A stretch of 64,000 bases of DNA from Cryptomeria japonica (GCF_030272615.1 NC_081411.1:155954971-156018970), one strand, 5' to 3'. Positions 1 through 12,591 are shown, numbered from the stretch's first letter. Translations and numbers: made by a program. Notes: generated from the letters alone by a model not told the origin.

Positions 1-461
1 ATAAGAGTAGATTCATGATTTCTCATAAGAGTATCATACTTTGTTTTCATTGTATTAGTCCATTATTTTGATTCTAATTTTTAATTAACATATTTTTTTT
101 TCAAATATTGAGCCACCATGCTCATTAAAGGAAAGCTTACCTCTTCTTGAAATGTGTTATTGGTTTGCTTCATATTTTCTCACATCTTACATATTTCCCT
201 CTATAGTCTTATCGAGCAACAAACTCCAAAAACAGCCATCAATATTTTCTTATACTATATAGTACAATCTCCTTTAAATTATTTATATCATTGGTTTAAG
301 AATTCTTGAATATTAGGATTGACTTTCTCAACTTGTTCATCAAGTTATTCTTTTTCTTTTTCAAGGTCTTCATGTGTCACATTGAAGACTTTATTTTCTT
401 TCAATTTTTTCTTAGTTTTTTTTTAATGTTAACCAAGAAAACATTGAACTTTTCTTTAGTG

Positions 462-532
<71 letters not shown>

Positions 533-3500
533 CATTTTTTAATCAATATTATGATATTGCTCATGAATTATCTTTGTTCTTATTAAAATTCGTTCTTATA
601 TTTATTTTGATTAGATAAAAATGGGAGAGTGTATGAACCCTTTTAGAGTTAAATCATAAAGGAAAATATGATGATAAATAAGAACTACAAAATTGACTAC
701 CAAGAGAAAATAATATTGTCTCAGAGGAACTAGAGTAGCTCTAAATGTAATTCTTAATGGTTCTTGGTTGGGGGCTAGTTTTAGGCTGATTGTTGACTAT
801 TCTTTTTGCAGTTTTTTAAGGTTGTGGGAGCCTATTTTTAAAACCTATGTATTTGGCTATGGGTGCCATTTTTACCCATGGTTGTCTAGTGCTTTCATGT
901 TCCTTTTGTTAGGACAAATTTCTGGTTGAGGGTTCCAGATCCACTCAAAATCTGATTGTAAAGGGTTTCGGGTCCCTTCAAAACCTGTTTTCTCTTTAAT
1001 AAAAAACATCGTCTCACAAGAAGTCAGACTAATATAGGATTTTGACTAGAGAAACTAACCAATAGGAGGCAAGGATCATGACTTAAAACTAAGACTACAA
1101 TTTTACAACTAACGGGTTTTGAAAGAAACCTCAAAACTTTGAACAAACACCTTGAAATATAAGGAGAATAGACAAGGTAGGATACAACAAGGAACACTAA
1201 AGTAAAAGAAGTAAAAGCTACCTTCTAATAGAAAATAAACTAGAAAGAAGAGAATTGAGACACATATTAATACTCAGTCTTGCAAAAAGAGAGACCAAAA
1301 CAAACCAACTAGCATTGAGAGGGAAGAATGTATCAAGAATAGACAAGGCAAAGAAGAGATTAGTTGGGAACCTGAGCCAAAAATCCCTCACACATGGGAA
1401 TTTAAATAATATACTAGCCATATCCTTCCAACCAAGAGTCAAATCCATGCAAACCTTACTTAGAAAACCACCTTTATAGGATCAGTAATAGCAAAACATT
1501 TAGTAGAAACCATAACACCCACCAGACTAACAAGAACACTAGAGGGCCCTATCAAATCTTGAAGGGCCATTCTCCACCTCAATGGGAGATAGATGAGAGA
1601 AATATTGTAAATGATAAATTTCCACCTTAATAGGAAATTGAGGAGAAAAGATAGGGTGACAACAAAAAAATTTCATACAGGAGCACTGAAGCTAAGAACA
1701 TCCAAGTAGGAACTTATTCATACCTGCAAGAGCAACACTCACCTCGATAGGACTAGTAGGTAAGTATAAAAGGGAAGGGGTACAAAGAGTTTCTTTGAAA
1801 AAGAAAAACATGGAAAGAAGAGCAAGAAGGGCCAACAAACCCTGACCCATATCTAAAGCATGATTTTTGATAACCATCTGATGTAGAAAAAAAATCCCAC
1901 CTAAACTCGAATAAGAGTTTGTGTTAATACGACAAGAAAGAAAAACCTATAACAAAGCCTATCTCAATAGGACATCCAACTACAAAACAAAAAATCTTAT
2001 TAGAGAAAGCCCTCTCATAAAGGCCCATAGTAGCATAAGGTCTATTAGCCACTTCCAACTCTAGCATATATAACCCTCCAGCAACTCTAGGCTAGGTATC
2101 AATGAAATAAGGATACCTAGACACTTGAAAAATAGATGGAACTAGGTTATGTGGAATACCTTCACTAGGGTCTAGAAATATAGAGTAGCTCAAAAACCCA
2201 ACAAGGAAGATAACCTTTAAAGTAGGGCAACAAGCCACAACCCAAAAATTCATTGAGGTGTCATCACTAACTAAAAAGATATGAATAACCAATAAAAACC
2301 AATGGATACCCACAAAGGAGTACTCACACTACAGAGAAGATCTAATAGTCCTCAAAGGAGAGGACAGAGGGAGCTCCACTTCTAGACAAACCAAAAAATT
2401 AGAGATGTGCCTATTTAATAAGTTTACTAGGATAACTAGGATATTTAATTATTCTCACTTGAGTAATAATAATGGTACTTGTGTAGCTTAAGTCAAAGTA
2501 TACCCCGATAATATTAGAGGTTGGATGAATCATAATAAAATTCATGAATGTTAGTTGGCAAATAGTTTTGAATGAACTATTCATACTATTTATGGTTTTT
2601 TAATTCATAGATAGGGTTGGATTTGTGGTGGAAATAGTCTTTGCATATACTGTCTAGAAACCCCAACATATAATCACAAATAGAAGAGGAAGGATTAATA
2701 AACTCGAGGAGCCCTGCACACCACAACCACCCACCAACAAACTCTAGTAGGATTTCCATGCAAGTTGTAATTGGTGGTGAGAAACCCACAAGTAGCAAGG
2801 AAAAATAAAAACCTAGACTCTAGGAAAGGGAAACGAAAAATTGCCCAAGGCCTGCCACAAACCCCACACACAATAGGGGCAAGATAACCCATTCCGCATT
2901 ATCGCCATGAGCATCTAAATCTCCTTCCTCCTCTATATCTCCTTTTGTGATATCATCTCCCTTCAAAAGCCTATCTCCACCACCCCTTTATGTCTCTCCA
3001 TAAATGACATAAAACTCTCATGTTGGAAATGAACATGGTTCTTGCATTTGTTAGTCTACATGTGGCAAGGATAATTTCTTCCTCTTTGCTGAATAATATA
3101 GGAACATTGATTAAATGAATAATAAAAACTCAAGGGAAAAAATCAAAATATGAAAGGTGTTTTGAAATTATTGTAATGCATATTTTATTATAAATGTTCA
3201 TAGCAATATGTGCAAGTAGTAAATGACAACTTTGGGGTATAAGAGAACTAGATGCTTATCAAATTGATTAACATCTAAATGAACTAGATACAATAAATCA
3301 AAGGGTCAATTTTTTTTTTGCATCTTGAGCAAACATACAATGGTCACAATGAGAAATAAAGACAATTCTATATTTAAAATTAAAATATAAGAAAGTAATT
3401 GTTTCTACAAGTTCTTGTCAAAGTGAGTCTGATCCATGATCCAAGACACAAAATAAATAAACTTTAGATCAAAACAAGTCTCTAAGAATATAAGTAGAGA

Positions 3501-4249
3501 GGAAAAATGGATTCAACTAAAAAAATACTATTTATACACTAATTATTACACAAAATCATCTAAACTTGAGATACCTAAAATAAATATAAAGTATTCATTA
3601 GTGTATAAATAACAGTGAAACAAGAGTCATATCGCACTGGGAGAAATGATAATATTAATTTTTTTTTTAAAGTGGTAAGCACTTTTGGTTTGAACCAGTG
3701 AGGTCACAAATGGGGACCTCATCCCCACCCAAACAGAGTTTCAATTATGATGGAAAGAACAACAACACCACACTTGAACCATAATACTTGATGTAGGAGC
3801 AAAAGTGTAAGATTAATCATGTATCATCCAAAAATAATTTATTTAATTTTGTTAAGGTTAGGGGAATAAAATTAAATGCAAGCTACCATATAGGCCTTCA
3901 TAGACCTTGGAAACTTTTCAAGGAGTCATATGGGATTGAAATTAGTTATATAATAAATTGATCGATGTTAATTATTAAATTGTTTATGTTTTTTCTAAAA
4001 AATTTAATATGATATATATTTTTAATATTTAGAAAAAAATGGTTTAGTTAAGTTTTTTATGTTTAAGTGAAGATTCTATCATAATTGACTAGAGAGTCCT
4101 TCTTTTAGTATATATTTTAAAGTATCTTAATATTTGCACTTTAATTCTAATCATTTTATTTTGTATATGATCAACAAATGATAATATAAAATAGTATAAA
4201 ATTTGAATATAAATTCAATTGATATTGAGTAATATAATTTGTATTTCAG
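1..4249. other. AT-rich intergenic stretch, no recognised gene
   Basis: I read both strands and found no recognisable domain; open frames are short and without motifs. A stretch around 880-1010, with paired phrases ending in CTTCAAAACC and then TTTAATAAAAAAC, looks like the 3' tail of a decayed non-LTR (LINE-like) element, but no reverse transcriptase is recognisable beside it. A 5' exon of the monooxygenase (GxGxxG FAD-binding motif) would be expected in this interval and I could not find one. Confidence 0.5.
464..526. repeat. (TA)n microsatellite
   Basis: An uninterrupted run of about 31 TA dinucleotides. The Ile/Tyr-rich open frame across it is a product of the repeat and is not a gene. 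Confidence 0.95.
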
Positions 4250-4348
4250 GAAATTAACTATGATGATGGAACCCACATGTATAGAACGAATCAAACTTAT
4301 ACAAACACTTGCTAAAGAATTGCAAGAGGGAACTATCAGATTCAATTC

Positions 4349-4440
4349 TGAAGTTGTTTTGATAAATAAGGACATCTCATCTTCTTTAACCTTGTGAAGT
4401 TGTTTTGATAAATAAGGACATCTCATCTTCTTTAACCTTG
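4349..4440 (+). repeat. 46-bp perfect tandem duplication inside an exon
   Basis: Bases 4349-4394 are repeated exactly at 4395-4440. The unit starts TGAAGTTGTTTTGATAAATA and ends TTTAACCTTG. Because 46 is not a multiple of three, the second copy puts a TGA directly in the monooxygenase reading frame at the copy junction. Confidence 0.95.
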
Positions 4441-4826
4441 TTTGAGCTTGCAGATGGAACATCTATTACAACAAAGGTACATTTTTCTTCACTAATAAGA
4501 CATAAATGTCAATATCATATTTGATATAACCATTGAAAGAACATTTTGTTTAATAAGAATAAATTATTCAATTTAAATATAATTAAAATATACAATTTTT
4601 TAATCATTATTTAACTATCAAATTAAATAATATTTGAATAAAAGAGTGAACATAATGCTTAAAATATATTGATTAATTAATTCCTTATGTATTTAGAATC
4701 TTCTCTAACATATTATGGTTATGAATATGTTTACAAGATTTTCCTAACATGGTTGGCTAAATTTTATTTACATATTTTCTATAGATATTAATAGGATGTG
4801 ATGAAGTTTACTCAGTAGTTGGGAGG

Positions 4827-4913
4827 TGGATGGGTATACCACCAGCAATGTCTTCAAGACACACTGCTAGTGGATGGGTATACCACCAGCAATGTCTTCA
4901 AGACACACTGCTA
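4827..4913 (+). repeat. 44-bp tandem duplication inside an exon
   Basis: Bases 4827-4870 recur at 4871-4914 with one difference at the last base. The unit starts TGGATGGGTATACCACCAGC. A 44-bp period shifts the monooxygenase frame. It lies about 430 bp from a second duplication of almost the same size. Confidence 0.95.
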
Positions 4914-5902
4914 TTCGAGGCATGACAACATATGAGGAGAGGCACCAACTAGAAAAGTTTCATTCATAGGTTTGGGATAGAGGATAAAGAGCTAGATTCA
5001 TTCCTTGCACAGAAAAAACAACAGTGCAAGAAGATGAGTCCACTTTTTGGCCAAAAAGTGGAAGTGTTTTCCCTGATTTTTAGATTTTGTCTCATTGAGT
5101 TTACTTTCCAAATATGTAATTTATTTTAATACCCACATAATAAAAAATAACTTTTTGAATGGAGTTCTGAAAACTATGTTTTAAAAATGCCTGTTTCAGG
5201 GACCATACCATGCATGTGTACAACCCACACTTTTTGACACAATTAAAATTATTTTTTATTTTTTCAAACCGTTTTGGGAAATGGTTTGTAACACACTGAA
5301 GATTGATGAGCATATTTTTCTGTATTTTATTTTTTAATAATTAATTTTTTAATGGCTGTAATTATCTTTTTAAAAATTTGACGTGTACGACCCACATAAT
5401 TTGATGTAAACTTAACATTTTTTTATTTTTTTTATTTTTTAAATACAAAAGAATTTTGTGTAGATTGATAAAATATAATTTTTTTTCCAAAATTCTTTAA
5501 AATAAAAAAGTTATTAAATTAACAAAATTAGTTAATATTTCAAATTTATGGACCCGATTTCGTATAAATTAAATGAAAAATAGTTAAAATAATCAATTTT
5601 TAAATAAATTTACATATTTAGAATCTAGATAGTATAATCTGAAATGGGTTTTAATTTCGTATAAAAATTCTCTGATTAGAGGCACGTAAACTATTTCAGA
5701 AGTTCATATTTGTGCTTTCATTCATGGAGATTTGAATTTGCAAGTCCATGTCTCAGGTGTGGCCATCCCAGGCCCATCTCAGGCCTAATCTCGAGCCAAG
5801 TGGTGGGTTGTGGAGTCAACTTCCACAAAATAGGCCTCCATTTTCAAACAAGGGCAGCTTGTGGGAAAAAAAGGAAAAATGCGATTTAGAAACGGGAGCT
5901 CG

Positions 5903-6079
5903 TTTTTTAGAAACGGGCCCCCATTTTTAAAAATGGGCCCCCGTTTCTAAAAAATGGGGGCCCGTTTTGTTTAAAACCGGGCCCCCATTTTAGAACAAAA
6001 CGGGGGCCCATTTATTTTTGCTTCGGACCCCGTTACCTTTCGGCTCGGTAGCCCGAAGCATAAACGGGCCCCCGTTTAT
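5903..6079. repeat. Cluster of nested GGGCCCCC palindromes
   Basis: A GC-rich island in the AT-rich intron of the monooxygenase remnant. Bases 5903-5928 and 5929-5954 form an inverted repeat with 24 of 26 positions paired; the only mismatches are a CC/GG swap in the core. Bases 5951-5964 (AAAATGGGGGCCCG) pair perfectly with 5978-5991. TGCTTCGG at 6019-6026 pairs with CCGAAGCA at 6053-6060. AAACGGGCCCCCGTTT follows at 6063-6078. No coding or transposase signal is associated. Confidence 0.9.
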
Positions 6080-6531
6080 AAGAGTGCATTTTCCAATGCG
6101 TGGACTTCCATGAATTTGTGACTCATTACCTTGCACTTTCCCCAATGATTATAATTCTTTCCATTGCTCTCCATTTTATTTCATAAATAATTGAAACATA
6201 ACAGTTAAATGACAATTTTTGTGGAAAATGAGTGAAACGTATTAATAATTTGTAAAATAGATTGTAAATTTAACAAGAAGATAAGAAGATAAGATTTAGG
6301 ATGAATCCAGATTTTAACGTAAAAATATACAACAAAACAAAATTAAATTTCACCATTACAGTTACATCATAAGTAGTTTTCATATTGTAAATTTTTTTTA
6401 ACTGATTTCATATTTCTCATTGATTGAGAGTTCCAAATGTTGATCTCTAACTTAATCTTAATGTTTCGCAACTGCGTGAACACTATTAATTTTATTTCAC
6501 TCTCTTTGGGGTTCGATTTCTATTTTTGCAG

Positions 6532-6768
6532 ATGTAAATATCTCTGGTGATGCTGAAAAGATTCGACAATCAACTTTAGACACTATCCGTGATTTCCCAA
6601 AACCATTTGCAGAGTTGATTGAAGCAACTCCGGCAGAAACCATTAGTTTGGTAGATATGAAGGTGAGGTTAGCATATCCATGGGAGAAGCTCCTACCTGG
6701 TAAAGGAAATGGAAGTGTGACACTTGTAGGAGATGCATTGCATCCAATGACCCCTGATCTTGGTCAAG
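6532..6768 (+). CDS. Monooxygenase exon with the FAD GD motif
   Basis: This is the best preserved exon of the monooxygenase remnant. It follows a T-rich tract and TTTTTGCAG acceptor and ends at CAAG before GTAAAA. It encodes about 79 residues without a stop. Near its end is GDALHPMTPDLGQG, the conserved GD motif that contacts the FAD ribityl chain in this flavoprotein class; the last Gly codon is split across the intron and completed by the exon at 6968. The first codon needs one base from the previous exon. The ATG at 6615 is internal and not a start. Confidence 0.8.
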
Positions 6769-6967
6769 GTAAAATGAATTTTAAAGTTACCAGTTACCAA
6801 ATGTTTTATAACTTTTTCTGAAAGTCCTTTAAATTTTTAGAGTAGAATCTTTGTAATGCTTTTAGTTTTGAAAGTAGTTGCTTTGTATTTTATATTGTTT
6901 TGATTTAAGAATAAGTAAATTGGATTATGATTTTAACTTTATGTGCAATTGGGTTCATTTATTACAG

Positions 6968-7290
6968 GCTCAGGTTGTACTTTGGAGGATGCAGTAGTTC
7001 TAGGAAGATGTCTCGGAGAAACTATGAAAAACATAAACATTGTACAATGGGGTGAGGATGAGGAGAAAAAGATAGAATGGTGTTTCAACAAATACTTGCA
7101 AGAGAGGAGATGGAGAGTGTTTACCCTTATCAGTGCAGCATTTATTATAGGAATTGTGAACGAAGGATCCTCTAAACTCATTCGTTTTGGTCATGATAGA
7201 ATTTTATTTCCATTGTTTTCCATGTCATACTTCAAGTATTTTGCAGACTTTGACTGTGGAAGTCTGAAATTTGATTCATCCAAAGAGTGA
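6968..7290 (+). CDS. Monooxygenase terminal exon
   Basis: This is the last exon of the monooxygenase remnant. It starts after TTATTACAG and runs in frame to TGA at 7288-7290. The opening residues GSGCTLEDAVVLGRCLGE continue the GQG of the previous exon and match the family's conserved helix after the GD motif. The rest is a typical variable C-terminal tail ending FDSSKE. The frame is intact in this exon, in contrast to the 5' blocks. Confidence 0.8.
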
Positions 7291-7746
7291 AAACAAACAT
7301 TTGCTCTTCAATAAGAAATATGTAAGGAATAGTCAGACAGTAAACGGGTTAAGGAAACCAATTCAAATATTATTAGAATCCTTACCAAAGATTTGTAAAT
7401 CTCATTATGAAATAATCTAATCATTCCCTTTCTTGATTTTAAGATTCTTTAGTTTATTGTTTCATAGAATAAAAAAGGCCAAAGCTATTTGAAAATTTCA
7501 AATTTATTGGAGTCCATCTATGTGTGAACATGTTTCGATTAAATTGTTATAAGTGACAACATACCTGTATAATCACATCTCCAGTAAATAAAGGAAGCCA
7601 GTGCCTCTAGTTCATTGGGGAGCACTTAGAAAAACTCATCTGCATTAAATGAATTCAATGACCCTTTTGTATTTGATGGGTCCTCATGGAAAGTATACAC
7701 CATGGTCTCTAGGAAAGACATTTCGAGTGTTTTCTCGTGTCCTTTT
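7291..7746. other. 3' flank of the monooxygenase remnant
   Basis: AT-rich sequence with no gene. It probably contains the former 3' untranslated region; a candidate polyadenylation signal AATAAA is at about 7468, roughly 180 bp past the stop. Confidence 0.4.
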
Positions 7747-10130
7747 AATTATAAAATAAATTATTTTCCACATTTTTTTTATTTTAATTCAATATTGAAA
7801 TTTATTCATTTTAAATTTTTTTTAGAGTTAGATGTTTTGAATATATTAAATCAGAGGTACAAACTTTAGCATAACTGAAATACCAACAAGTGACAAAAAC
7901 TAAGAGCTCATGAGGGGTGAGGACCCAACACTAGTCAAAATTATGGATATGTTACTGCAAAATGGGTGTTGTTGTGGCACCAAAGAAATCATGATGTTCG
8001 ATCAAAAGGTATCAACCAATCTTCTGGTGTGTTTAAAAAATGAAATATAAAGAAGAGTGTATGCCCCCCCCTTAAAGTGTTTGCATGCACCAACCATAAG
8101 AAATTTTTGTAAGGTAGTATACATCGAAAGACAAGCACATCAAAATAGTGAATTTTTCCCAAATATAGATAAGTCAAAGGTGAAAGTCATATACAAGATA
8201 AGAGCACATAAGGGATCCATGATCTAGGTAAATATGCACATCGAATAAATCATGTACATCAATATTTAGAGCTTACAACATGAACACAAGGCCTTTTAGG
8301 TCAGCATGGAAGAGACCAAAATAATCAATGATTTGCATCATCTTTGAAAAACAATAGAAAATAACATTTTTGATAAAAGTACATTTACAATATACAACAT
8401 GCATATGAAACATAGAATAATTGAGATACAAATAAATGAATGTCACAATAGTATTAGTTACTTTTTATCACTGTGTCAATGAAGCCTCAAGGGTCATCCA
8501 AAGAGAGCTAACAAACAAGAGATGCATCAAGTAGCACATCATAGGGAAGAACATCACATGCAAGAAAAAAATGAAAACACAATGGTACTGCATGAACAAA
8601 GCTAGTCTAGAAAATTATCCACCTCCCAATCTCGCTCATCATTATATAGAGATGATGGACAAGATGCTAAAGGAGATACAATGAGTATAGTAGATAGAGC
8701 TATGTCTGTTTACAAATATGGACCACACTCTAATGATCGATCATGACGTGTGTTGCTACTAACTATAGTTAGTTCTTTAAAAAACATCAAAGATAGCTCA
8801 TTATCATTTTTAATAGTTTCAATCATGTTATCTAAAACATCATGCAAATTAATCATTATAGGTGATTTGATAGGAAGAGGAGAACAGTTTCTTCGAATCA
8901 AAAACTTCAACTTTTGATGAGGTTGAGATAGATAAAATAAATTTTAAAATAAATTATTTTCTCTATTTTTTTATTTTAATTCAAATATTGAAATTTATTT
9001 ATTTAAATTTTTATTTAGAGTTATATGTTTTGAATATTTTAAATAAGAGGTGCAAACTTTACCATAACTGCAATACCAATGAGTGACAAAAACCAAGGGC
9101 TCACGAGGGGTGAGGACCCAACACTGGTCAAATTATGGATATGGTACTGCAAAATGGGTGTTGTTGTGGCACCAAAAAATCATGGTGTTTGATCAAAGTG
9201 TATCAACCAATCTTTTGGTGTGTTTACAAACTAAAATATAAAGAAGAGTGTATGCCCCCCCTTAAAGTTTTTGCATGCACCAACCATAAGAAATTTCTTT
9301 AAGGTAGTATACATCTAAAGGCAAGCACATCAAAATAGTGAAATTTTCCCAAATATAGGTAAGTCAAAGGTGAAATTCATATACAAGATAAGAGAATATA
9401 AGGGATCCATGATCTACGTAAGTATGCATGTCGAATAAATCATGTACACAAATATATAGAGCTTACAACATGAACAAAGGGCCTTTTTAGGTCAGCATGG
9501 AAGAGACCAAAATACTCAATGATTTGTATCATCTTTAAAAGACAATAGAAGAGAACATTTTTGATAAAAGTGCATTTACAATATACAAGATGTATATGAA
9601 ACATAGAATAATTGAGATACAAATCAATGAATGGCACAATAGTATTAGTCACTTTTTATCATTGTGTCAATGAAGCTTCAAGGGTCATCCAAAGAGAGAT
9701 GAACAAACAAAAGATGCACCAAGTAGCACATCATAGGGAAGAAAATCACATGCAAGAAAAAAAATGAAAACACAATGGTACTTCATGAGCAAAGCTAGTC
9801 TACAAAACTATCCACCTCCCAATCTTTCTCATCATTATATAGAGATGGTGGACAAGATGCTAAAGGAGCTACAACTAGTATAGTAGATAGAGATATATCT
9901 ATTTACAACCATGGACCATGCTCTAATGATGGATCATAACATGTGTTGCTACTAGCTATAGTTAGTTCTTTAGAAAACATTAAAGATAGCTCATTATCAT
10001 TTTTAATAGTTTCAATCATGTTATCTAAAGAATCATGCAAATTAATCATTATATGTGATTTGATAGGAAGAGGAGAACAATTTCTTTGAATCAACAACTT
10101 TAACTTTTGATGAGGTTGGGATAGGTAAGA
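7747..10130. repeat. Two tandem copies of an unidentified 1.19-kb unit
   Basis: About 7747-8939 and 8940-10130 align along their whole length with a period of roughly 1193 bp, for example AAAATAAATT at 7753 and 8946. They differ by scattered substitutions and small indels (about 90% identity by eye). The 3' part of each copy has a short minus-strand open frame (8710-8910, and 9903-10181) sharing a core such as DNMIETIKNDNELSLMF. I do not recognise this protein. The divergence makes it an old duplication, not an assembly artefact. Confidence 0.85.
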
Positions 10131-10749
10131 GTCATCTCTAGGGGTGGGTGATGGTGGAGAAAGTCGAGGAGGTAGGGCCAAATCAATATCTAAATATTTA
10201 GGGGAATACTCACTTCACACAACAAGCCCATGAGTCTTAGAATAGTGTTGTCATCAACATTATCTTGCACTACAAATTGGCACAATATTGTCACAAGCAT
10301 TCTCTCTTACTACAATTTTTTTGGTTACAAATCAATTTTTTCATTGAAAGAGTTCGGGTAACACTCAACATTAATTCCCTTTTTTTTTTAGTTCTAGGAA
10401 CGTAAGGAGGGACATAAGGAAACTCTAAAGGTTTTTATATAGGAAGAGTGCTAGATAGTTTTAGGCATTTGCCTCTTTGTCCTTTATAATATGGTTGAGA
10501 TTGAAATAAAATACACATTGGACACTCTAGGAAGAGTGACGATTCCTAGCTTAGGATGTAGTTTACTTATTACTTATAGGGAAAGAAGAGTTACTTCTAC
10601 ATCCATAGATGTCAAAGGATCCTTACGAATAGTAGTCAGAATGGGTCCCACATAACTACATAAGGATAACTCAACTATTATCTTGGATTTAAAATTTTGA
10701 TAGGATAGTGTGTGCAGGAAAAGTGGTTAGCAGAAACGTAAAATTTGGT
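10131..10749. other. Stretch without a recognised gene
   Basis: This continues the unit-like sequence at 7747-10130 up to the left edge of the host Tat LTR. On the minus strand a short degenerate reading can be followed but there is no identifiable domain. The exact junction with the LTR was not resolved. Confidence 0.35.
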
Positions 10750-12129
10750 TTCAAGAAGATCCATACACCAATGGGACTCTTGGTGCAATTTATGGAGCTA
10801 TATTGAATAGCTCAACTTCCCAAGGGGTGTTCTATTATTCTCTATCTCATAGGATACCTCAAGTCAATGCCTTTGCTCTCAGATCACTAAGCAAAGTGAC
10901 TTAGGAATGACAACTCCAAGAATGAGTGATGTTTTATTAATTTAGCATGAATGCATTCCTAGATGTGTATGATATTGAATCTATGATGATTTAAACTAGC
11001 ATGAATATGATGTTGTAATAAAGATCAGTAATCCTATCCTAACAGTATATACTAATCTAGCATGGATATGCTATGATATTTAAAATTACTTCTAAATGCT
11101 CTTAAGATGATTTTTATCAAAGAGAGACTAAATGCTTAATAAAATGACTATAGATTAGATGCATGAAACTTGGATCTATCAAAATGAGAGAATGAGAGCT
11201 CTATTTATAGAAAAAATAGGGCAATGGATGGTCAAGATAGGATAATCTTAACAAGGGCCATGATTGAAAGTTAATCAATCCATGTTTACAATTCTCACCA
11301 ATGAAATGGTGACAATTGTCAACAAGAGACTGCTTGAGAGGAGATGTAAGAAGCATTAAATGCTTGAGAAGACATGAAGGTTACCTTAGGAGGTGAGGGT
11401 TAAGTTTAAGTTAGGGTTATCCTATGGATAAAGCTTTTACCAAAGGGGTAAGCTCTTGTGCAAGGGTTAGAGGAATAACCAAGGTTAAAGCCATGAATGC
11501 TTGATGAGACCCTTGGGTTAAATGGGAATTGAGTTAGAGAGAGTGTCTAATCATGCAAGAAGGTTGAGTTAACCACTAATGGTTATGAAGACTTTGAAGG
11601 TTAATTTTTTGAGGACATAAAGCTTTTAATGGTTATTGAAGACTTTGAGGATTTGAGAAGTGACTTCCCTTTGCTTAGGGATGTGACAATATTTAGGAGA
11701 TGGATTAGGCTAAATTAGAAGTGATTAGAAAATATAGAAGAGTTTTAGGAGACAAGTGGGAGATGTAGGATTTTACAAGTGGATGGAGGAGAATTTTAAT
11801 TACAATAAATTTCTTTATTTCAACAAAAATAGATGCAACTTGCATTAATACAAGTGGGGGTTTTAAATAAATAAATTGGATTTATTTAATTGCAAGGATC
11901 AGTTTAATTAAATGTAAATTTAATTAAAAGGGGAGAAAGGGAAATTAATTAAATAAAGTGATTTATTTAATTAAAGGTTAGAAAAAGGCTTAGGTGAACT
12001 TAATTAAATAAATTGAGTAACTTATTTAATCAAATAGATGAATGCAGAGAAATTAATTAACTAGAGGAATGAGGTTAAAATGAATATTAAATATTCACTT
12101 AGGAAAGTGGTCAGATTTGTACATCTACA
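10750..12129 (-). repeat. Host element 3' LTR
   Basis: The inner edge is sharp: on the minus strand a G-rich polypurine tract is followed by TGTAGATGTACAAATCTG, so the LTR starts at 12129. The outer edge is approximate. The LTR carries CTATAAATAG on the minus strand. A near-identical LTR is at 44501-45846, where I see only two or three substitutions over about 1.34 kb. Confidence 0.75.
11212..11219 (-). promoter_or_regulatory. TATA box of the host element LTR
   Basis: The minus strand reads CTATAAATAG, a canonical plant TATA box, about 910 bp inside the LTR from its 5' end (12129). The related outer element has the same box at a similar distance in its LTRs. Confidence 0.6.
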
Positions 12130-12147
12130 TTTTGCCCCTCTTTGAAG
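12130..12147 (-). promoter_or_regulatory. Polypurine tract of the host element
   Basis: The minus strand reads CTTCAAAGAGGGGCAAAA immediately before the LTR start TGTAGATG. This is the expected plus-strand priming site and fixes the element's orientation. Confidence 0.85.
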
Positions 12148-12175
12148 TGACATGTGTGCACATGTTGATTCAAAG
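12140..12175 (-). other. Inverted repeat overlapping the host polypurine tract
   Basis: CTTTGAAGTGACATGT at 12140-12155 faces ACATGTTGATTCAAAG at 12160-12175. The outer 7 and inner 6 bases of each arm pair, with a three-base mismatch between. The related outer element has a hairpin at the same place (17159-17195) with a different inner stem sequence. The duplicate copy is at 45857-45892. Confidence 0.6.
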
Positions 12176-12591
12176 AAAATTTTTCATATTTGATGAGCGT
12201 TTTTGAATTAATTACATCTTGATTATTTCGACTGTGTTGAATGCTTTCGAATTGATTCATCTCCCAAAAATGATGTTGATTAGGCTAAAAGTGAGAAAAA
12301 ATGAGGAAAATACATGCCCCACTTACTAACCTTGTTGAATTTTACTCTATAAAAAGGTAAAAAGTGATTTAATTCTTATCATTTGCACATATGTCTCCTT
12401 GTGATTGTGACACTTGAGCTCCAATGAAAATGTCAGTTCCTTATGCTTTGCACTGATTTCAGTGTGTTCGTCAATACCGGAGGCCTGCCGCGTATGGCCC
12501 ACCTATAAGTCATCTAATTTTGCCACTTTTTTTATTGATTTTGCTTTTTTTTAATCATGTTTTTCATTTTTTAGTTGGAAAATTACCATTT

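Larger units (their letters stand above)
4250..7290 (+). pseudogene. FAD-dependent monooxygenase, 3' half, broken
   Basis: This is the remnant of a plant FAD-dependent monooxygenase of the FAD_binding_3 (PF01494, MO2/salicylate-hydroxylase-like) family, flavoproteins that use NAD(P)H and O2 to hydroxylate small molecules; the substrate cannot be told. Four exon-like blocks are visible: 4250-4476 (LIQTLAKEL ... GTIRFNS, then ELADGTSITTK), about 4785-5030 (ILIGCD.V.SVVGRWMG), 6532-6768 (ending GDALHPMTPDLGQ) and 6968-7290 (GSGCTLEDAVVLGRCLGE). All four have AG acceptors, and the first and third have clear GT donors. The N-terminal exon with the GxGxxG dinucleotide-binding motif is absent from the window. 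A 46-bp tandem duplication creates a TGA in the first block and a 44-bp one shifts the second block, so no continuous product is possible; downstream of the second duplication the block is also frameshifted. A possible AATAAA lies at 7468. Confidence 0.85.

Noticed and set aside
306-542. Small + strand open frame ending in an Ile/Tyr repeat
   Set aside because: It only translates the (TA)n microsatellite and T-rich flank.
600-2900. Possible LINE or other coding element
   Set aside because: Some minus-strand frames are open but I could not find RT, endonuclease or ORF1 motifs, so I do not call an element.
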